A DNA stretch of 64,000 bases from SLSG01 sp964477035 (GTDB lineage: Bacteria; Bacteroidota; Bacteroidia; Bacteroidales; UBA7960). The stretch lies in NCBI GenBank assembly GCA_964477035.1, contig CAYZCW010000002.1, positions 351,206 through 415,205 on the forward strand, written 5' to 3'. The translations under genes were made by a program, and so were the position numbers. This document shows positions 1-8,136 of this stretch, one piece after another (position 1 is the first letter of the stretch; the number at the start of each line of letters is the position of its first letter). A model generated the notes under the pieces. That model did no database searches, was not told the origin of the DNA, and saw only the letters and a program-made list of their open reading frames with translations.

Positions 1-1204
1 CCCAATGCTGGATATAAGTGGCCTCCGGATCGAATTTTTTCTGCTGCTGGGCCGGATTGAATACCCGGAAGTAGGGTGCGGCATCGCAACCCGTTCCCGC
101 GCTCCACTGCCATCCCCCGTTATTGGAGGACAATTCATAATCAAACAGCCACTGTGCAAACCAGGCCTCACCCCATCGCCAGTCGATCATCAGGTGCTTG
201 GCAAGAAAGCTGGCCGTAATCATACGAAGCCGGTTGTGCATGTAACCCGTGGCTGCCAGCTGCCGCATCCCGGCATCCACCATGGGATAGCCCGTTCGGC
301 CATCCTTCCAGAGGGTAAAATGGGCCTCATTGTTCTCCCAGGCAATCCTGTCAAAACCCGGTTTGAAGGATTGGCTGATGACGCGCGGGTGGTGCCAAAG
401 GATCATGGCATAAAACTCCCGCCAGATTAACTCGTTGAGGAAAGTTTCGTTCAGCCGGACCGCCATGCGTAGGACCTCGCGGATGCCAACGGCTCCGAAA
501 CGCAGCCAGGGACCCAGGCGGCTGGTCCCCTCCAGGGCCGGAAAATCGCGGGTTTGGTCGTAACGGGCCAACAACCCGCTTTCCAGCTGGTAGGGGGCCG
601 CCCTGAACCCGGACCCCCGAAACCCCCATTGTTCCAGGGCCGGCAAGGGCTCACGGGAGGTTTTCAGAAAGTGTCCTGTGATATTTTCTGAAGGGAAAGC
701 ATTTAGATGGCGGTCTTTCAACCGGGATTTCCACTGCCGGCTGTAGGGGGTGAACACCTGATAGGGGGAACCATCGGCTTTCAGCAGCTCGTTCTTGCCA
801 AATACCAGGTGGTCCGTAAACAAATGAAAGGAAATCCCTTTTGAGTCCAGCAGGGCCCGTATCTTCTCGTCCCTCTCAAGCCCGTAAGGTTCATGGTCTC
901 CGTTGGCAAACACGGCCTCTACGTCGAGTTCCCGCAGCAGGCGAACCACCACCTCGAACGGACGGCCCTTTTCGATTCTGAGGCCGCCCCCTTGCTCCTG
1001 TAATTTGTGGTGAAGATCCTCCAGAAGGCTGTAAATGAAAGCCACCCGGTGATCACTGGCAGGCAGGGATCCGACAATGTCCTCATCAAGAATGAACAGG
1101 GGAAGCACCCTGGGAGAATATTTCAAGGCTTCAAAAAGTCCCCTGTTGTCGTGCAGCCTCAGGTCCCGGCGGAACCAAAAAAGGGTCAACGGGCCGTTGT
1201 TCAT
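1..1204 (-). CDS. phrB: Deoxyribodipyrimidine photolyase (3' end beyond window)
   Basis: This is a light-driven repair enzyme for cyclobutane pyrimidine dimers, using FAD plus an antenna chromophore. Translation from the ATG at 1204 begins MNNGPLTLFWFRRDLRLHDN, the typical N-terminal Rossmann (antenna) domain of class I photolyases. Further on are WREFYAMILWHHP, GRTGYPMVDAGMRQL, MHNRLRM and NNGGWQWSAGTGCDAAPYF, the FAD-binding and lesion-binding helices. About 401 residues are visible and the stop lies left of the window, consistent with a family length of 430-470. The start codon overlaps the stop of the upstream metallophosphoesterase (TAATG), so the two are probably translationally coupled. 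A cryptochrome cannot be excluded, but the NNGGWQW stretch favours a CPD photolyase. Confidence 0.93.
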   Translation of the reverse strand, partial: MNNGPLTLFWFRRDLRLHDNRGLFEALKYSPRVLPLFILDEDIVGSLPASDHRVAFIYSLLEDLHHKLQEQGGGLRIEKGRPFEVVVRLLRELDVEAVFANGDHEPYGLERDEKIRALLDSKGISFHLFTDHLVFGKNELLKADGSPYQVFTPYSRQWKSRLKDRHLNAFPSENITGHFLKTSREPLPALEQWGFRGSGFRAAPYQLESGLLARYDQTRDFPALEGTSRLGPWLRFGAVGIREVLRMAVRLNETFLNELIWREFYAMILWHHPRVISQSFKPGFDRIAWENNEAHFTLWKDGRTGYPMVDAGMRQLAATGYMHNRLRMITASFLAKHLMIDWRWGEAWFAQWLFDYELSSNNGGWQWSAGTGCDAAPYFRVFNPAQQQKKFDPEATYIQHW

Positions 1205-2490
1205 TATAGAAATGGCGTTTTATCAGGGGGGGAGCCCCTTCTCAGGGTCAGCAGGGTAATCTCCGGCGGCATGCCGATCCGGCCAGGAAAACTGAGAAAG
1301 CCAAAACCCCGGTTGACGTAGAGTTTCCGCTCACCCTCCCGGTACAGACCGCTCCATTCATTATACAACAGCTGCACCGGGCTCCAGGAAAAAAAACGCG
1401 TGGACACCCCCAGCTGCATGCCATGGGTATGGCCGGAAAGGGTCAGGTGCACATCGGTCTGCGGAAGCACCTGGGCACGCCAATGCGACGGATCGTGCGA
1501 GAGCAGGATCATGAATGCATGCGCCGGGACCCCTTCCAGGGCAGCCGACAGGTCCCCGTACTGACCAAAGGGAGGCAGGCCCCAGTTGTCGACTCCGGCG
1601 AGTATGATGGAGTCCTGGCCCCGGCAGATGCAGGCATGTTCGTTGCGCAGCACCCTGAAGCCCATCTCCTGCTGCAAAGCCACCAGCCTGTCCACATCGG
1701 CGACTTTCTCCTGTATGGTGCCCCAGCTCCTGTAGTCTCCCATGTCGTGGTTTCCCAGAACCGAGAAGAGTCCATCGGCTGCCTCCAGGTTGCGGAAGGC
1801 TTCCAGAAACTTCTCGGCCTCCAGGGATTCATTGTTCACCAAATCGCCTGTAAACAAAATCAGGTCGGGTTCCAGGTACGAGATCAGCTGCAGCCCGGCC
1901 TCCACCGCATCGGTCTGGCTGTAGCTGCCGAGGTGGGTGTCGCTGAACTGAACCACGCGGTACCCATCAAAGGCTCCGGGAAGGTCCTCAAACCACAGGG
2001 TCACCGGCTCCACACGGAAATCGTAGCGCCCGAAGCCCACCCCGTAGAGGGTCAGGGAAAAGGTCATGGCCGCCACGATGAGGCCCAGGGCTGGAAACAA
2101 AAGGCTGCGCCGCCATCTCATCATCACCGACCGGGAGCGCGACTGGCTGGGAAAAACCCTGCCGGACTGTTTCAGAAGTATGCGTTTTACGTCGTACAGA
2201 AGGACAAAGAGGGCAAAGCTCAGTTTGGGCACAAACACGAACAAAAAGGCGGCAAACACGAAAAAAAACTTACGGTACTGCACATAGGCCTCCAACTGCC
2301 CCGTCCGGATATGGATCACCCATCCGGCAAGGAAGATTACCAGGAGGAAGTCTGCCAGCCAGTATGTTTTAAGTACAAAGTTTTTCAGAGGGGACAGGCG
2401 GCCGTGGGAAAACAGCTTGCGCATGCCACGATAGCCATAGATGTCTGCGAGCAAATAACAGAGCAACACAAAAAAAAGGGTCCAGAACAT
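1204..2490 (-). CDS. Membrane-anchored metallophosphoesterase (YkuE-like)
   Basis: A 428-residue calcineurin-like phosphoesterase. The first ~160 residues hold several hydrophobic helices (around 1-20, 45-62, 74-98 and 130-150). The catalytic domain follows, with the full di-metal motif set in order: SDTHLG, GDLVNNE, GNHDMGD, LLSHDPSHW and SGHTHGMQ. Bacillus YkuE and its relatives are predicted membrane or cell-surface phosphoesterases, but the substrate is not known here. A candidate -7 promoter element lies 90 bp upstream. The last codon overlaps the ATG of the photolyase gene. Function beyond metallophosphoesterase is inference. Confidence 0.88.
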   Translation of the reverse strand: MFWTLFFVLLCYLLADIYGYRGMRKLFSHGRLSPLKNFVLKTYWLADFLLVIFLAGWVIHIRTGQLEAYVQYRKFFFVFAAFLFVFVPKLSFALFVLLYDVKRILLKQSGRVFPSQSRSRSVMMRWRRSLLFPALGLIVAAMTFSLTLYGVGFGRYDFRVEPVTLWFEDLPGAFDGYRVVQFSDTHLGSYSQTDAVEAGLQLISYLEPDLILFTGDLVNNESLEAEKFLEAFRNLEAADGLFSVLGNHDMGDYRSWGTIQEKVADVDRLVALQQEMGFRVLRNEHACICRGQDSIILAGVDNWGLPPFGQYGDLSAALEGVPAHAFMILLSHDPSHWRAQVLPQTDVHLTLSGHTHGMQLGVSTRFFSWSPVQLLYNEWSGLYREGERKLYVNRGFGFLSFPGRIGMPPEITLLTLRRGSPPDKTPFL

Positions 2491-2542
2491 GGGTCTGTCG
2501 GAAAAAATCAGGTTTCAAAGCCGGGACAATGCCCGTAAGCAT

Positions 2543-2550
2543 TAACTTTG
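2543..2550 (+). promoter_or_regulatory. Candidate -7 promoter element for the AspT-like transporter
   Basis: TAACTTTG matches the Bacteroidota sigma-ABfr -7 consensus TAnnTTTG, 84 bp before the chosen ATG at 2635. It is the left arm of a perfect 10-bp inverted repeat (ATTAACTTTG at 2541-2550, CAAAGTTAAT at 2580-2589). No clear -33 element was seen. Confidence 0.5.
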
Positions 2551-2579
2551 CTGCAAAAACCGGGCCGCAGCACCGGGGG

Positions 2580-2587
2580 CAAAGTTA
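2580..2587 (-). promoter_or_regulatory. Candidate -7 promoter element for the metallophosphoesterase-photolyase pair
   Basis: TAACTTTG on the minus strand, the right arm of the inverted repeat shared with the + strand promoter at 2543. The two promoters would point towards each other, so their transcripts would overlap at the 5' ends. Confidence 0.5.
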
Positions 2588-2634
2588 ATATATTAAAACT
2601 TTTAGAACGCGGAATATCAGGTAATTGTTCATTC

Positions 2635-4224
2635 ATGACCGAAATCATCAGGGAGGGGTACGTCGTTCTGTTTTTGATCATCAGCCTGGGGATCATTCTG
2701 GGATCGGTCCGCTTCAAAGGGTTTTCCCTGGATATCTCGGCCGTGATCTTTGTGGCCCTTTTCCTGGGCCACGCGGGATACCTTGTCCCAACCTCCTTTC
2801 AGACCATCGGGCTGCTCTTTTTTATTTTTACCGTCGGCATACAGGCAGGGCCTGGCTTTTTCGATGCGTTTCATAAATTCGGCAGGCAGCTGCTTGTCCT
2901 CTGCGTGGTACTGGTCGGTACGGCGGCCGCATTGGCCCTGGCTCTGGGAAAGGCTTTGGACATCGATTCCATCCTGGCCGTGGGACTGTTCAACGGGGCA
3001 CTGACCAGCACCCCGGGATTGGCAGCCGCCATCGACAGCACGGGCTCGCCCCTGGCATCCATCGGCTACGGAGTTGCCTATCCCGCCGGGGCCGTACTGG
3101 CCATCCTGATCATTCACTGGCTGCCCGTGCTGTTCCGCATCCGGATGCAGGAAGCGGACAGCCAATACCTGGAAGCCATCAAAGAGGAGTACCCGGAGCT
3201 GATAAGCCGGCATTTCGTGGTCGAGAACAAAAACCTCCACGGCAGGAGCGTCCGGGAACTGGCATTCAGAAGCATGACCGGTGCGGCCATTTCCCGGGTG
3301 CGGCACGGAGACCTGGCCATCACCCCCGATGCCGACACCCGCCTTTACCTGAACGATGTGGTCCGCGTTGTCGGCACCAGAGAGGCCCTCCACAAGTCCG
3401 GACTGATGATCGGACGGGAAACGGATGAGGAGACACCCCTGGCAGGACCCTATGAAGTCAACTGGGTCCTGGTCACCTCCAAGAAGGTCATCAGCAAAAG
3501 CCTGCAGTCCCTCAACCTGTCCATGCTGTATGGCGCCACCATCACCCGGATACGCCGCAGTGGCATCGACCTGAGTCCGAATGGAAGCAGCACCCTGCGT
3601 TTCGGAGACAAGGTGCTGCTGGCCTGTGAAAAGGAAAACATGCGGCGCGTCATGAAATTGCTGGGCAATGACGAAAAGCGGCTGAAGGAAACCGATTTTT
3701 TGCCCATCAGCCTGGGCATCCTCATCGGGGTTCTGCTGGGGCGGATCAGCCTGCCATTCTTTGGATTGTTTGAATTCTCCCTCGGACTCACGGGAGGGGT
3801 TCTCCTGGCAGCCATCCTGCTGAGCAAGCTGGGCAAAACGGGACCCATCATCTGGTCCATGTCGGGAAGTGGCAACCAATTGCTCCGGAAACTGGGGCTG
3901 CTGATGTTCCTGGCTTCGGTGGGGACGCAGGCCGGGGCAGAGCTGTCGGAGACTTTTTCGGAATACGGATGGAAGCTGCTGTGGGTTGGGATGGCCATCA
4001 CGATCATTCCCATGGTGGTGGCGGCCATGGTCGGACATTTTTTGCTGCGCGTGAACTTCCCCACCCTCCTCGGGGTGATTGCCGGCAGCATGACCAGCAC
4101 CCCCGGCCTGGCTGCAGCCGATTCACGCACCGGCACCGATGCCGCCTCGGTGGCCTATGCCTCGGTCTACCCCATCGCCCTGGTCCTCATGATCATTTTC
4201 TCCCAGCTACTGGCGCGGCTCTGA
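2635..4224 (+). CDS. AspT/YidE-family putative transporter with two TrkA-C domains
   Basis: A 529-residue inner-membrane protein. The N-terminal ~190 and C-terminal ~170 residues are hydrophobic halves that both contain the signature TSTPGLAAA (LTSTPGLAAAIDST and MTSTPGLAAADSRTG), the internal duplication typical of the aspartate-alanine exchanger family. Between them are two hydrophilic TrkA-C (RCK_C) domains (about residues 200-270 and 285-365) that could bind a regulatory ligand. The start at 2635 was preferred over an in-frame ATG at 2548, because 2548 falls inside the candidate -7 element. The family includes AspT and the uncharacterised YidE/YbjL proteins, and the substrate here is unknown. 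Its 3' end overlaps the convergent TonB-domain gene by 18 bp. Confidence 0.88.
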   Translation: MTEIIREGYVVLFLIISLGIILGSVRFKGFSLDISAVIFVALFLGHAGYLVPTSFQTIGLLFFIFTVGIQAGPGFFDAFHKFGRQLLVLCVVLVGTAAALALALGKALDIDSILAVGLFNGALTSTPGLAAAIDSTGSPLASIGYGVAYPAGAVLAILIIHWLPVLFRIRMQEADSQYLEAIKEEYPELISRHFVVENKNLHGRSVRELAFRSMTGAAISRVRHGDLAITPDADTRLYLNDVVRVVGTREALHKSGLMIGRETDEETPLAGPYEVNWVLVTSKKVISKSLQSLNLSMLYGATITRIRRSGIDLSPNGSSTLRFGDKVLLACEKENMRRVMKLLGNDEKRLKETDFLPISLGILIGVLLGRISLPFFGLFEFSLGLTGGVLLAAILLSKLGKTGPIIWSMSGSGNQLLRKLGLLMFLASVGTQAGAELSETFSEYGWKLLWVGMAITIIPMVVAAMVGHFLLRVNFPTLLGVIAGSMTSTPGLAAADSRTGTDAASVAYASVYPIALVLMIIFSQLLARL

Positions 4225-4914
4225 TTTGCGCTCAATCAGGATGACGGATTCGTACCCAAATTCCAGCAGGGCTTCTTCACCCTGCAACACCGTGACGGAT
4301 TCAATCTCACCGGAGGGAACCAGATCTTCCAGCCTGGTGGCCCGGCCCTCGGGCCATTCAAACCGCTCCTCCCCCACCATGACCAGGGTGATGCCTTCCC
4401 GGGACGGGGCAAGACCCGCAACAGGGGCTTCATCAAGCAGGCTGAAACGAACCGGCAGATTGAACCGCATGCTGACAGCCTCACCCCCTTCATTCCGCGC
4501 CGGTTCCCAGGAGGGCATGCCGGACAGCACCCGCAGGACTTCCCGGTCCAGGTCTTCCCGCACCCCCCGGAGTACTTCCGCGTCGGTGATGCGGCCATCG
4601 CGCCGGACCACGAAGCTGGCATAAACCGTGCCGTAAACCGCGTCTTCCTTTGCACTGGCGGGATAACGCAGGCTTTCCTGCATATAGCGGACCCTGGCAG
4701 GCTCTCCGCCCGGGAATGCCGGCGGCACGGCGGCCACCAGGTACACGGAGTCCCTTTCATGGGCAGCAGGGGGATTTCCTTCCCCGCCAGCCCCGCCCGG
4801 TGTGCCCCCCCCACAGGCAACCATCAGCAAAAGGAGGGGCATTGCCAGGAACCATGGCTGCCGGATCCCGGGAAAACAGGATGTCCGGCAGGGAAGGGCA
4901 ACTTGCTTCATCAT
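4207..4914 (-). CDS. Lipoprotein with TonB C-terminal domain and plug-like tail
   Basis: A 235-residue predicted lipoprotein. A hydrophobic segment ends in the lipobox LMVAC (Cys34) and is followed by a Gly/Pro-rich linker. Residues ~62-160 resemble a TonB C-terminal domain (PPAFPGGEPARVRYMQESLR, YGTVYASFVVRRDGRITD). The tail has IESVTVLQGEEA and ESVILIERK, which resemble the plug-like ending of Bacteroidota BlaR1/M56-TonB fusion proteins. It lies 9 bp downstream of a BlaI-type repressor, where a BlaR1 (M56) sensor is usually found, but there is no M56 peptidase or multi-pass membrane region here. Role unproven: perhaps an envelope-facing remnant or partner of a signalling system. Confidence 0.75.
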   Translation of the reverse strand: MMKQVALPCRTSCFPGIRQPWFLAMPLLLLMVACGGGTPGGAGGEGNPPAAHERDSVYLVAAVPPAFPGGEPARVRYMQESLRYPASAKEDAVYGTVYASFVVRRDGRITDAEVLRGVREDLDREVLRVLSGMPSWEPARNEGGEAVSMRFNLPVRFSLLDEAPVAGLAPSREGITLVMVGEERFEWPEGRATRLEDLVPSGEIESVTVLQGEEALLEFGYESVILIERKSEPRQ

Positions 4915-4923
4915 GACAGCGGT

Positions 4924-5301
4924 TTAATGGTCGGATTGTTTGCGGATTTCCTCATCCAGGATCTTTTTCAGCTCCTCCAGCTCAGACAACGTCAGCCCCT
5001 TCTCCTGGGAAAAAAAGGATACCATCTGCCGGAGGGAATTGCCGAAATATTTCAGGAGAATGCCCTTCATCATCAAACGGGTGTAAGTGGGCTTCTCCAC
5101 CAGGGGGTGGTATTGATGGGCCTTGCCGAAGGCCTTGTACCCGACAAACCCCTTGTCCTGCAGGATCCGCAGTATGGTCGACACGGTGGTGATGGCCGGC
5201 TTCGGATCCTTGAAACGGGCGCGGATATCCTTCGCAAATCCCGCCTTGATAGTCCACAGAATCTGCATCACCTCTTCTTCAGCCCTGGTAAGTTCTTTCA
5301 T
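4924..5301 (-). CDS. BlaI/MecI/CopY-family transcriptional repressor
   Basis: A 125-residue winged-helix regulator beginning MKELTRAEEEVMQILW, the conserved N-terminus of the family. It contains the recognition region PAITTVSTILRILQDKGFVG and then a C-terminal dimerisation helix (residues ~85-122). An in-frame ATG at 5349 is rejected because it overlaps the candidate -7 box (5347-5354). Family members bind dyad operators as dimers and are inactivated when a BlaR1-type sensor protease cleaves them. No such sensor is adjacent. A short dyad (5354-5369) abuts the promoter and is a candidate site for autoregulation. Confidence 0.88.
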   Translation of the reverse strand: MKELTRAEEEVMQILWTIKAGFAKDIRARFKDPKPAITTVSTILRILQDKGFVGYKAFGKAHQYHPLVEKPTYTRLMMKGILLKYFGNSLRQMVSFFSQEKGLTLSELEELKKILDEEIRKQSDH

Positions 5302-5346
5302 GAAATGAATGGCGTTTGACGGATCAGAAAACAGAGACTTTGCCGG

Positions 5347-5354
5347 CAAATATA
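5347..5354 (-). promoter_or_regulatory. Candidate -7 promoter element for blaI-like gene
   Basis: TATATTTG on the minus strand fits TAnnTTTG and lies 45 bp before the chosen BlaI start. It directly adjoins the AACTA/TAGTT dyad. Confidence 0.5.
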
Positions 5355-5369
5355 ACTATATTTTTAGTT
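5354..5369. promoter_or_regulatory. Candidate BlaI operator dyad
   Basis: Perfect inverted repeat AACTA-N6-TAGTT immediately upstream of the minus-strand -7 box of the BlaI gene. Position and symmetry fit an autoregulatory BlaI/CopY-type site. That the site is bound by this protein is inference. Confidence 0.4.
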
Positions 5370-5426
5370 TCATCATGCCCCTGCCTCATTTTTTTTGTCG
5401 GACAGGCTGGCTTCAGCCAAAATACG

Positions 5427-5434
5427 TATGTTTG
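5427..5434 (+). promoter_or_regulatory. Candidate -7 promoter element for NimA-like gene
   Basis: TATGTTTG fits TAnnTTTG and ends only 15 bp before the ATG at 5450, which predicts a very short leader. Confidence 0.5.
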
Positions 5435-5449
5435 TAAAAAGAACCTCCC

Positions 5450-5911
5450 ATGGCAAACAGGATGAGCAGGGATCCGGAAGTGATCCGAAAGATCATTGAC
5501 AAATGCGAGGCATGTTACCTCGGCATGGTGGATGAGCAGGGGAAGCCCTATGTCCTCCCCTTTAATTTTGGTTTCGAAGACGGAATCATCTACCTGCATT
5601 CCGCCCCTGAAGGAAGAAAGATCGGCATCCTGGAAAAAAACCCGAACGTGTGTATTGCTTTCAGCACCGACCATCAGCTGTTTCACCGGCACGACACCGT
5701 GGCCTGCAGTTACGGGATGAAATACAGGAGCGTCCTGGCCTTTGGCAAGGTCGATTTCATCACGGATTACCAGGAGAAGGAGAAAGTACTGAATGTCTTC
5801 ATGCGCAAGTATGCCGGCAGGGACTTCCCCTACAATGCCCCGGCAGTGAACAATGTCTGCATTTTTAAGTTAGATCCTGAAAAGATCGAAGCCAAGGAAT
5901 CAGGTTACTGA
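5450..5911 (+). CDS. NimA-like FMN-binding split-barrel protein (pyridoxamine 5'-phosphate oxidase family)
   Basis: A 153-residue protein with the split-barrel pattern of the NimA/PNPOx-like family: residues CYLGMVDEQGKPYVLPFNF near the N-terminus, then GIIYLHSAPEGRKI, NPNVCIAFSTDH and KYRSVLAFGKVDFI. Characterised relatives include nitroimidazole reductases of anaerobes and flavin-binding proteins of unknown substrate. Flavin binding is expected from the family. Nitroimidazole reduction is not shown by the sequence. Single gene with its own candidate promoter; its 3' end overlaps the convergent PAP2 gene by 12 bp. Confidence 0.85.
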   Translation: MANRMSRDPEVIRKIIDKCEACYLGMVDEQGKPYVLPFNFGFEDGIIYLHSAPEGRKIGILEKNPNVCIAFSTDHQLFHRHDTVACSYGMKYRSVLAFGKVDFITDYQEKEKVLNVFMRKYAGRDFPYNAPAVNNVCIFKLDPEKIEAKESGY

Positions 5912-6469
5912 CCTGGCTGCCAGCCTCCTCCAGACGAGCAGCACCCCCCATCCGGCCACTGCCCCGAGCAGGGCGCCAAAGAGGACATCCCCCGGGTAAT
6001 GCACCCCCAGATAAATCCGGCTGTAGGCATTCAAGGTGGCATAGGCAAGCATGACAGGGGTCATGACCGGGAACCTGTTGCGCAGCACCCCGATGGCATA
6101 CACAGCCAGTCCGAACGTGTTGGCGGCATGGGAAGAGACAAATCCAAAACGCCCCCCGCAGTGGTCCCTGACCAGGTGGACCAGGCCCTGGAGGGCCGGT
6201 TCATGGCAGGGACGCGGCCGCATGACCGACTTTTTCAGGAAGACCGACCCCTGGTCGGTCAGCAAAACCAAAATGCCCACCAGGACAGCAAAATAAAGGA
6301 GGCCCTTCCAGCCTGAGCGGCGCCAGACCATAAAAAGCAGCAAGGCGTAAAGCGGCAGCCAGGTCAGCTTCTGGCTGATGTGGTACATGACCGGATCCAG
6401 CCAGGCAGTGTGAAGGCCGTTCAGGAACAGAAACAGTTCCCTGTCCAGTTCAATCAGCCATTCAATCAT
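5900..6469 (-). CDS. PAP2-family membrane phosphatase
   Basis: A 189-residue integral membrane protein of the phosphatidic acid phosphatase type 2 family. The three catalytic signatures are present: KKSVMRPRP (about residues 79-87), SSHAANT (about 112-118, a variant of PSGH) and SRIYLGVHYPGD (about 155-166). Such enzymes dephosphorylate lipid phosphates such as undecaprenyl diphosphate or lipid A precursors; which one cannot be told. The ATG at 6469 overlaps the end of obg by 8 bp, which favours it over an ATG at 6484 and suggests translational coupling as the last gene of hpt-adk-obg-PAP2. Confidence 0.88.
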   Translation of the reverse strand: MIEWLIELDRELFLFLNGLHTAWLDPVMYHISQKLTWLPLYALLLFMVWRRSGWKGLLYFAVLVGILVLLTDQGSVFLKKSVMRPRPCHEPALQGLVHLVRDHCGGRFGFVSSHAANTFGLAVYAIGVLRNRFPVMTPVMLAYATLNAYSRIYLGVHYPGDVLFGALLGAVAGWGVLLVWRRLAARSVT

Positions 6470-7475
6470 GGGCCCCTCCCTCATTCATGCCTTGCCACAG
6501 CAAGTCCTTTAAGCGGGATATCCCTTGTGTGCTGTGCGCGGAGATCATGACCCACTGAGGGTTCCCCGGCAGGCTGTGCAATGTAATCTCCAGTGCCTGC
6601 CGGGCCTCTTCATCCAGCAGATCGCATTTGCTGATGGCCAGCAGGCGTTTTTTGTCCAGCAACTCAGGATTATAGAGCCTCAACTCGTCCAGCAGGATGC
6701 CGAGCTCAGCGGCGATGTCCCCGCTGTCTGCGGGAATCATCAGCAACAGCATGGCATTGCGCTCGATATGGCGTAAAAAACGGTGCCCAAGACCCCGCCC
6801 CTGATGGGCTCCCTCTATGATGCCGGGAATGTCTGCCATGACGAAGGACTGGTTGTCCCGGTAGGCGACCATGCCCAGGTTGGGCACCAGGGTGGTGAAT
6901 GGATAGTCGGCAATCTCCGGTTTGGCAGCAGACACCACCGAAAGAAGGGTGGATTTGCCCGCGTTGGGGAAACCGACCAGGCCCACATCGGCCAGCACCT
7001 TCAATTCAAAAATCACCTGCAGCTCCTCTCCGGGTTCGCCCGGCTGGGCATAGCGGGGAGTCTGCCGGGTGCTGGACTTGAAATGGGTATTGCCAAGACC
7101 GCCCCTTCCGCCCCGGGCCAGGATGTGCTGCTGCCCGTCCCGGGTAATCTCGGCAATCATCGCCCCGGTTTCCGCATCCTTCATGACGGTTCCCAGCGGC
7201 ACCTCGATCAGGGCATCCCTGCCGCCGGCCCCCGTGCTCTGCTGCCGCCCCCCTGACTCCCCGGCACCGGCAATGACATGCCGTGTGTACCGCAGGTGGA
7301 GAAGGGTCCACAGATTCCGGTTTCCCTGCACCAGCACATGCCCGCCACGTCCGCCATCCCCTCCGTCGGGACCGCCCTTGGGGACATACTTCTCCCGCCT
7401 CAGGTGGGCCGAGCCCGCCCCGCCTTTGCCGGAGCGGCAAAACACCTTAACATAGTCTATAAAGTTGGCATTCAT
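6462..7475 (-). CDS. obg: GTPase Obg/CgtA
   Basis: A 337-residue ribosome-assembly GTPase. The Gly-rich Obg fold occupies residues 1-160 (SGKGGAGSAHLRREKYVP, GGDGGRGG, GRGGLGNTHF). The G domain has G1 GFPNAGKST (168-176), G3 DIPGI and G5 SAHS. G4 reads SKCD rather than NKxD. There is no long C-terminal extension. It acts on the 50S subunit late in maturation. It sits 8 bp after adk and overlaps the PAP2 gene; the hpt-adk-obg order is common in Bacteroidales. Confidence 0.96.
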   Translation of the reverse strand: MNANFIDYVKVFCRSGKGGAGSAHLRREKYVPKGGPDGGDGGRGGHVLVQGNRNLWTLLHLRYTRHVIAGAGESGGRQQSTGAGGRDALIEVPLGTVMKDAETGAMIAEITRDGQQHILARGGRGGLGNTHFKSSTRQTPRYAQPGEPGEELQVIFELKVLADVGLVGFPNAGKSTLLSVVSAAKPEIADYPFTTLVPNLGMVAYRDNQSFVMADIPGIIEGAHQGRGLGHRFLRHIERNAMLLLMIPADSGDIAAELGILLDELRLYNPELLDKKRLLAISKCDLLDEEARQALEITLHSLPGNPQWVMISAHSTQGISRLKDLLWQGMNEGGAHD

Positions 7476-7483
7476 GGATTTGC

Positions 7484-8086
7484 CTAGTGAATCCGGGACA
7501 TCACCTCTTTATTGTCCAGGAAGGTGTCAATGGCCAGGGTTATTTTCTCAAACACCTTGTCGACGGGATCCATGCCATTGATGGACACAAACTTGTGCTG
7601 GTTCTGGTAATAGGCCATCAGGGGCAGGGTCTGTTGTTTGTAGACCTCGATCCGCTTCCAGATGATGTCTTCGTTGTCGTCTGAACGCCCGGAGTCTTCC
7701 GCCCTTCCCATCAGGCGCTTGAACAACTCCTGCTCGGCCACATCGACCGAGATTACCAGGTTGATGGGAATGCCCCGCTCACCCATCATGTCATCCAGCA
7801 TCTGGGCCTGTATGATCGTGCGCGGAAACCCGTCAAAAATGAACCCCTCCCCGTCCATGTGCTGCATGGCCACCTGCTCCAGTTCCCGGATCACGATGTC
7901 GTCGGGTACCAGCATGCCCTTGTCAATGAATTCTTTGACCTCCATGCCCAGGGGCGTCTGCTTTTCCATTTCCTCGCGCAGCAGGTCGCCGGTTGAGATG
8001 TGGGTCAGGTGGTATTTTTCCACGATTTTGGCCGATTGCGTTCCTTTCCCGGAACCGGGGGGGCCGAAAATAATCAGGTTCAGCAT
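7484..8086 (-). CDS. adk: Adenylate kinase
   Basis: A 200-residue nucleotide kinase that interconverts ATP + AMP and 2 ADP in the cytoplasm. The P-loop is GPPGSGKGT (residues 8-16). The AMP-binding segments ISTGDLLREE and FDGFPRTIIQAQ are intact, and GRAEDSGRSDDN forms a short LID without zinc cysteines. It is 50 bp downstream of hpt and 8 bp upstream of obg, so the three are probably one transcript. Confidence 0.96.
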   Translation of the reverse strand: MLNLIIFGPPGSGKGTQSAKIVEKYHLTHISTGDLLREEMEKQTPLGMEVKEFIDKGMLVPDDIVIRELEQVAMQHMDGEGFIFDGFPRTIIQAQMLDDMMGERGIPINLVISVDVAEQELFKRLMGRAEDSGRSDDNEDIIWKRIEVYKQQTLPLMAYYQNQHKFVSINGMDPVDKVFEKITLAIDTFLDNKEVMSRIH

Positions 8087-8136
8087 GTCTGCACTATTTT
8101 TTGCCCCTTACCGGGACTGCGTGAAACTTGACTGGT

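Noticed and set aside
2629..4038. 469-codon minus-strand frame opposite the AspT-like gene
   Set aside because: Gln/His/Asp-rich translation without recognisable motifs, typical of an antisense shadow.
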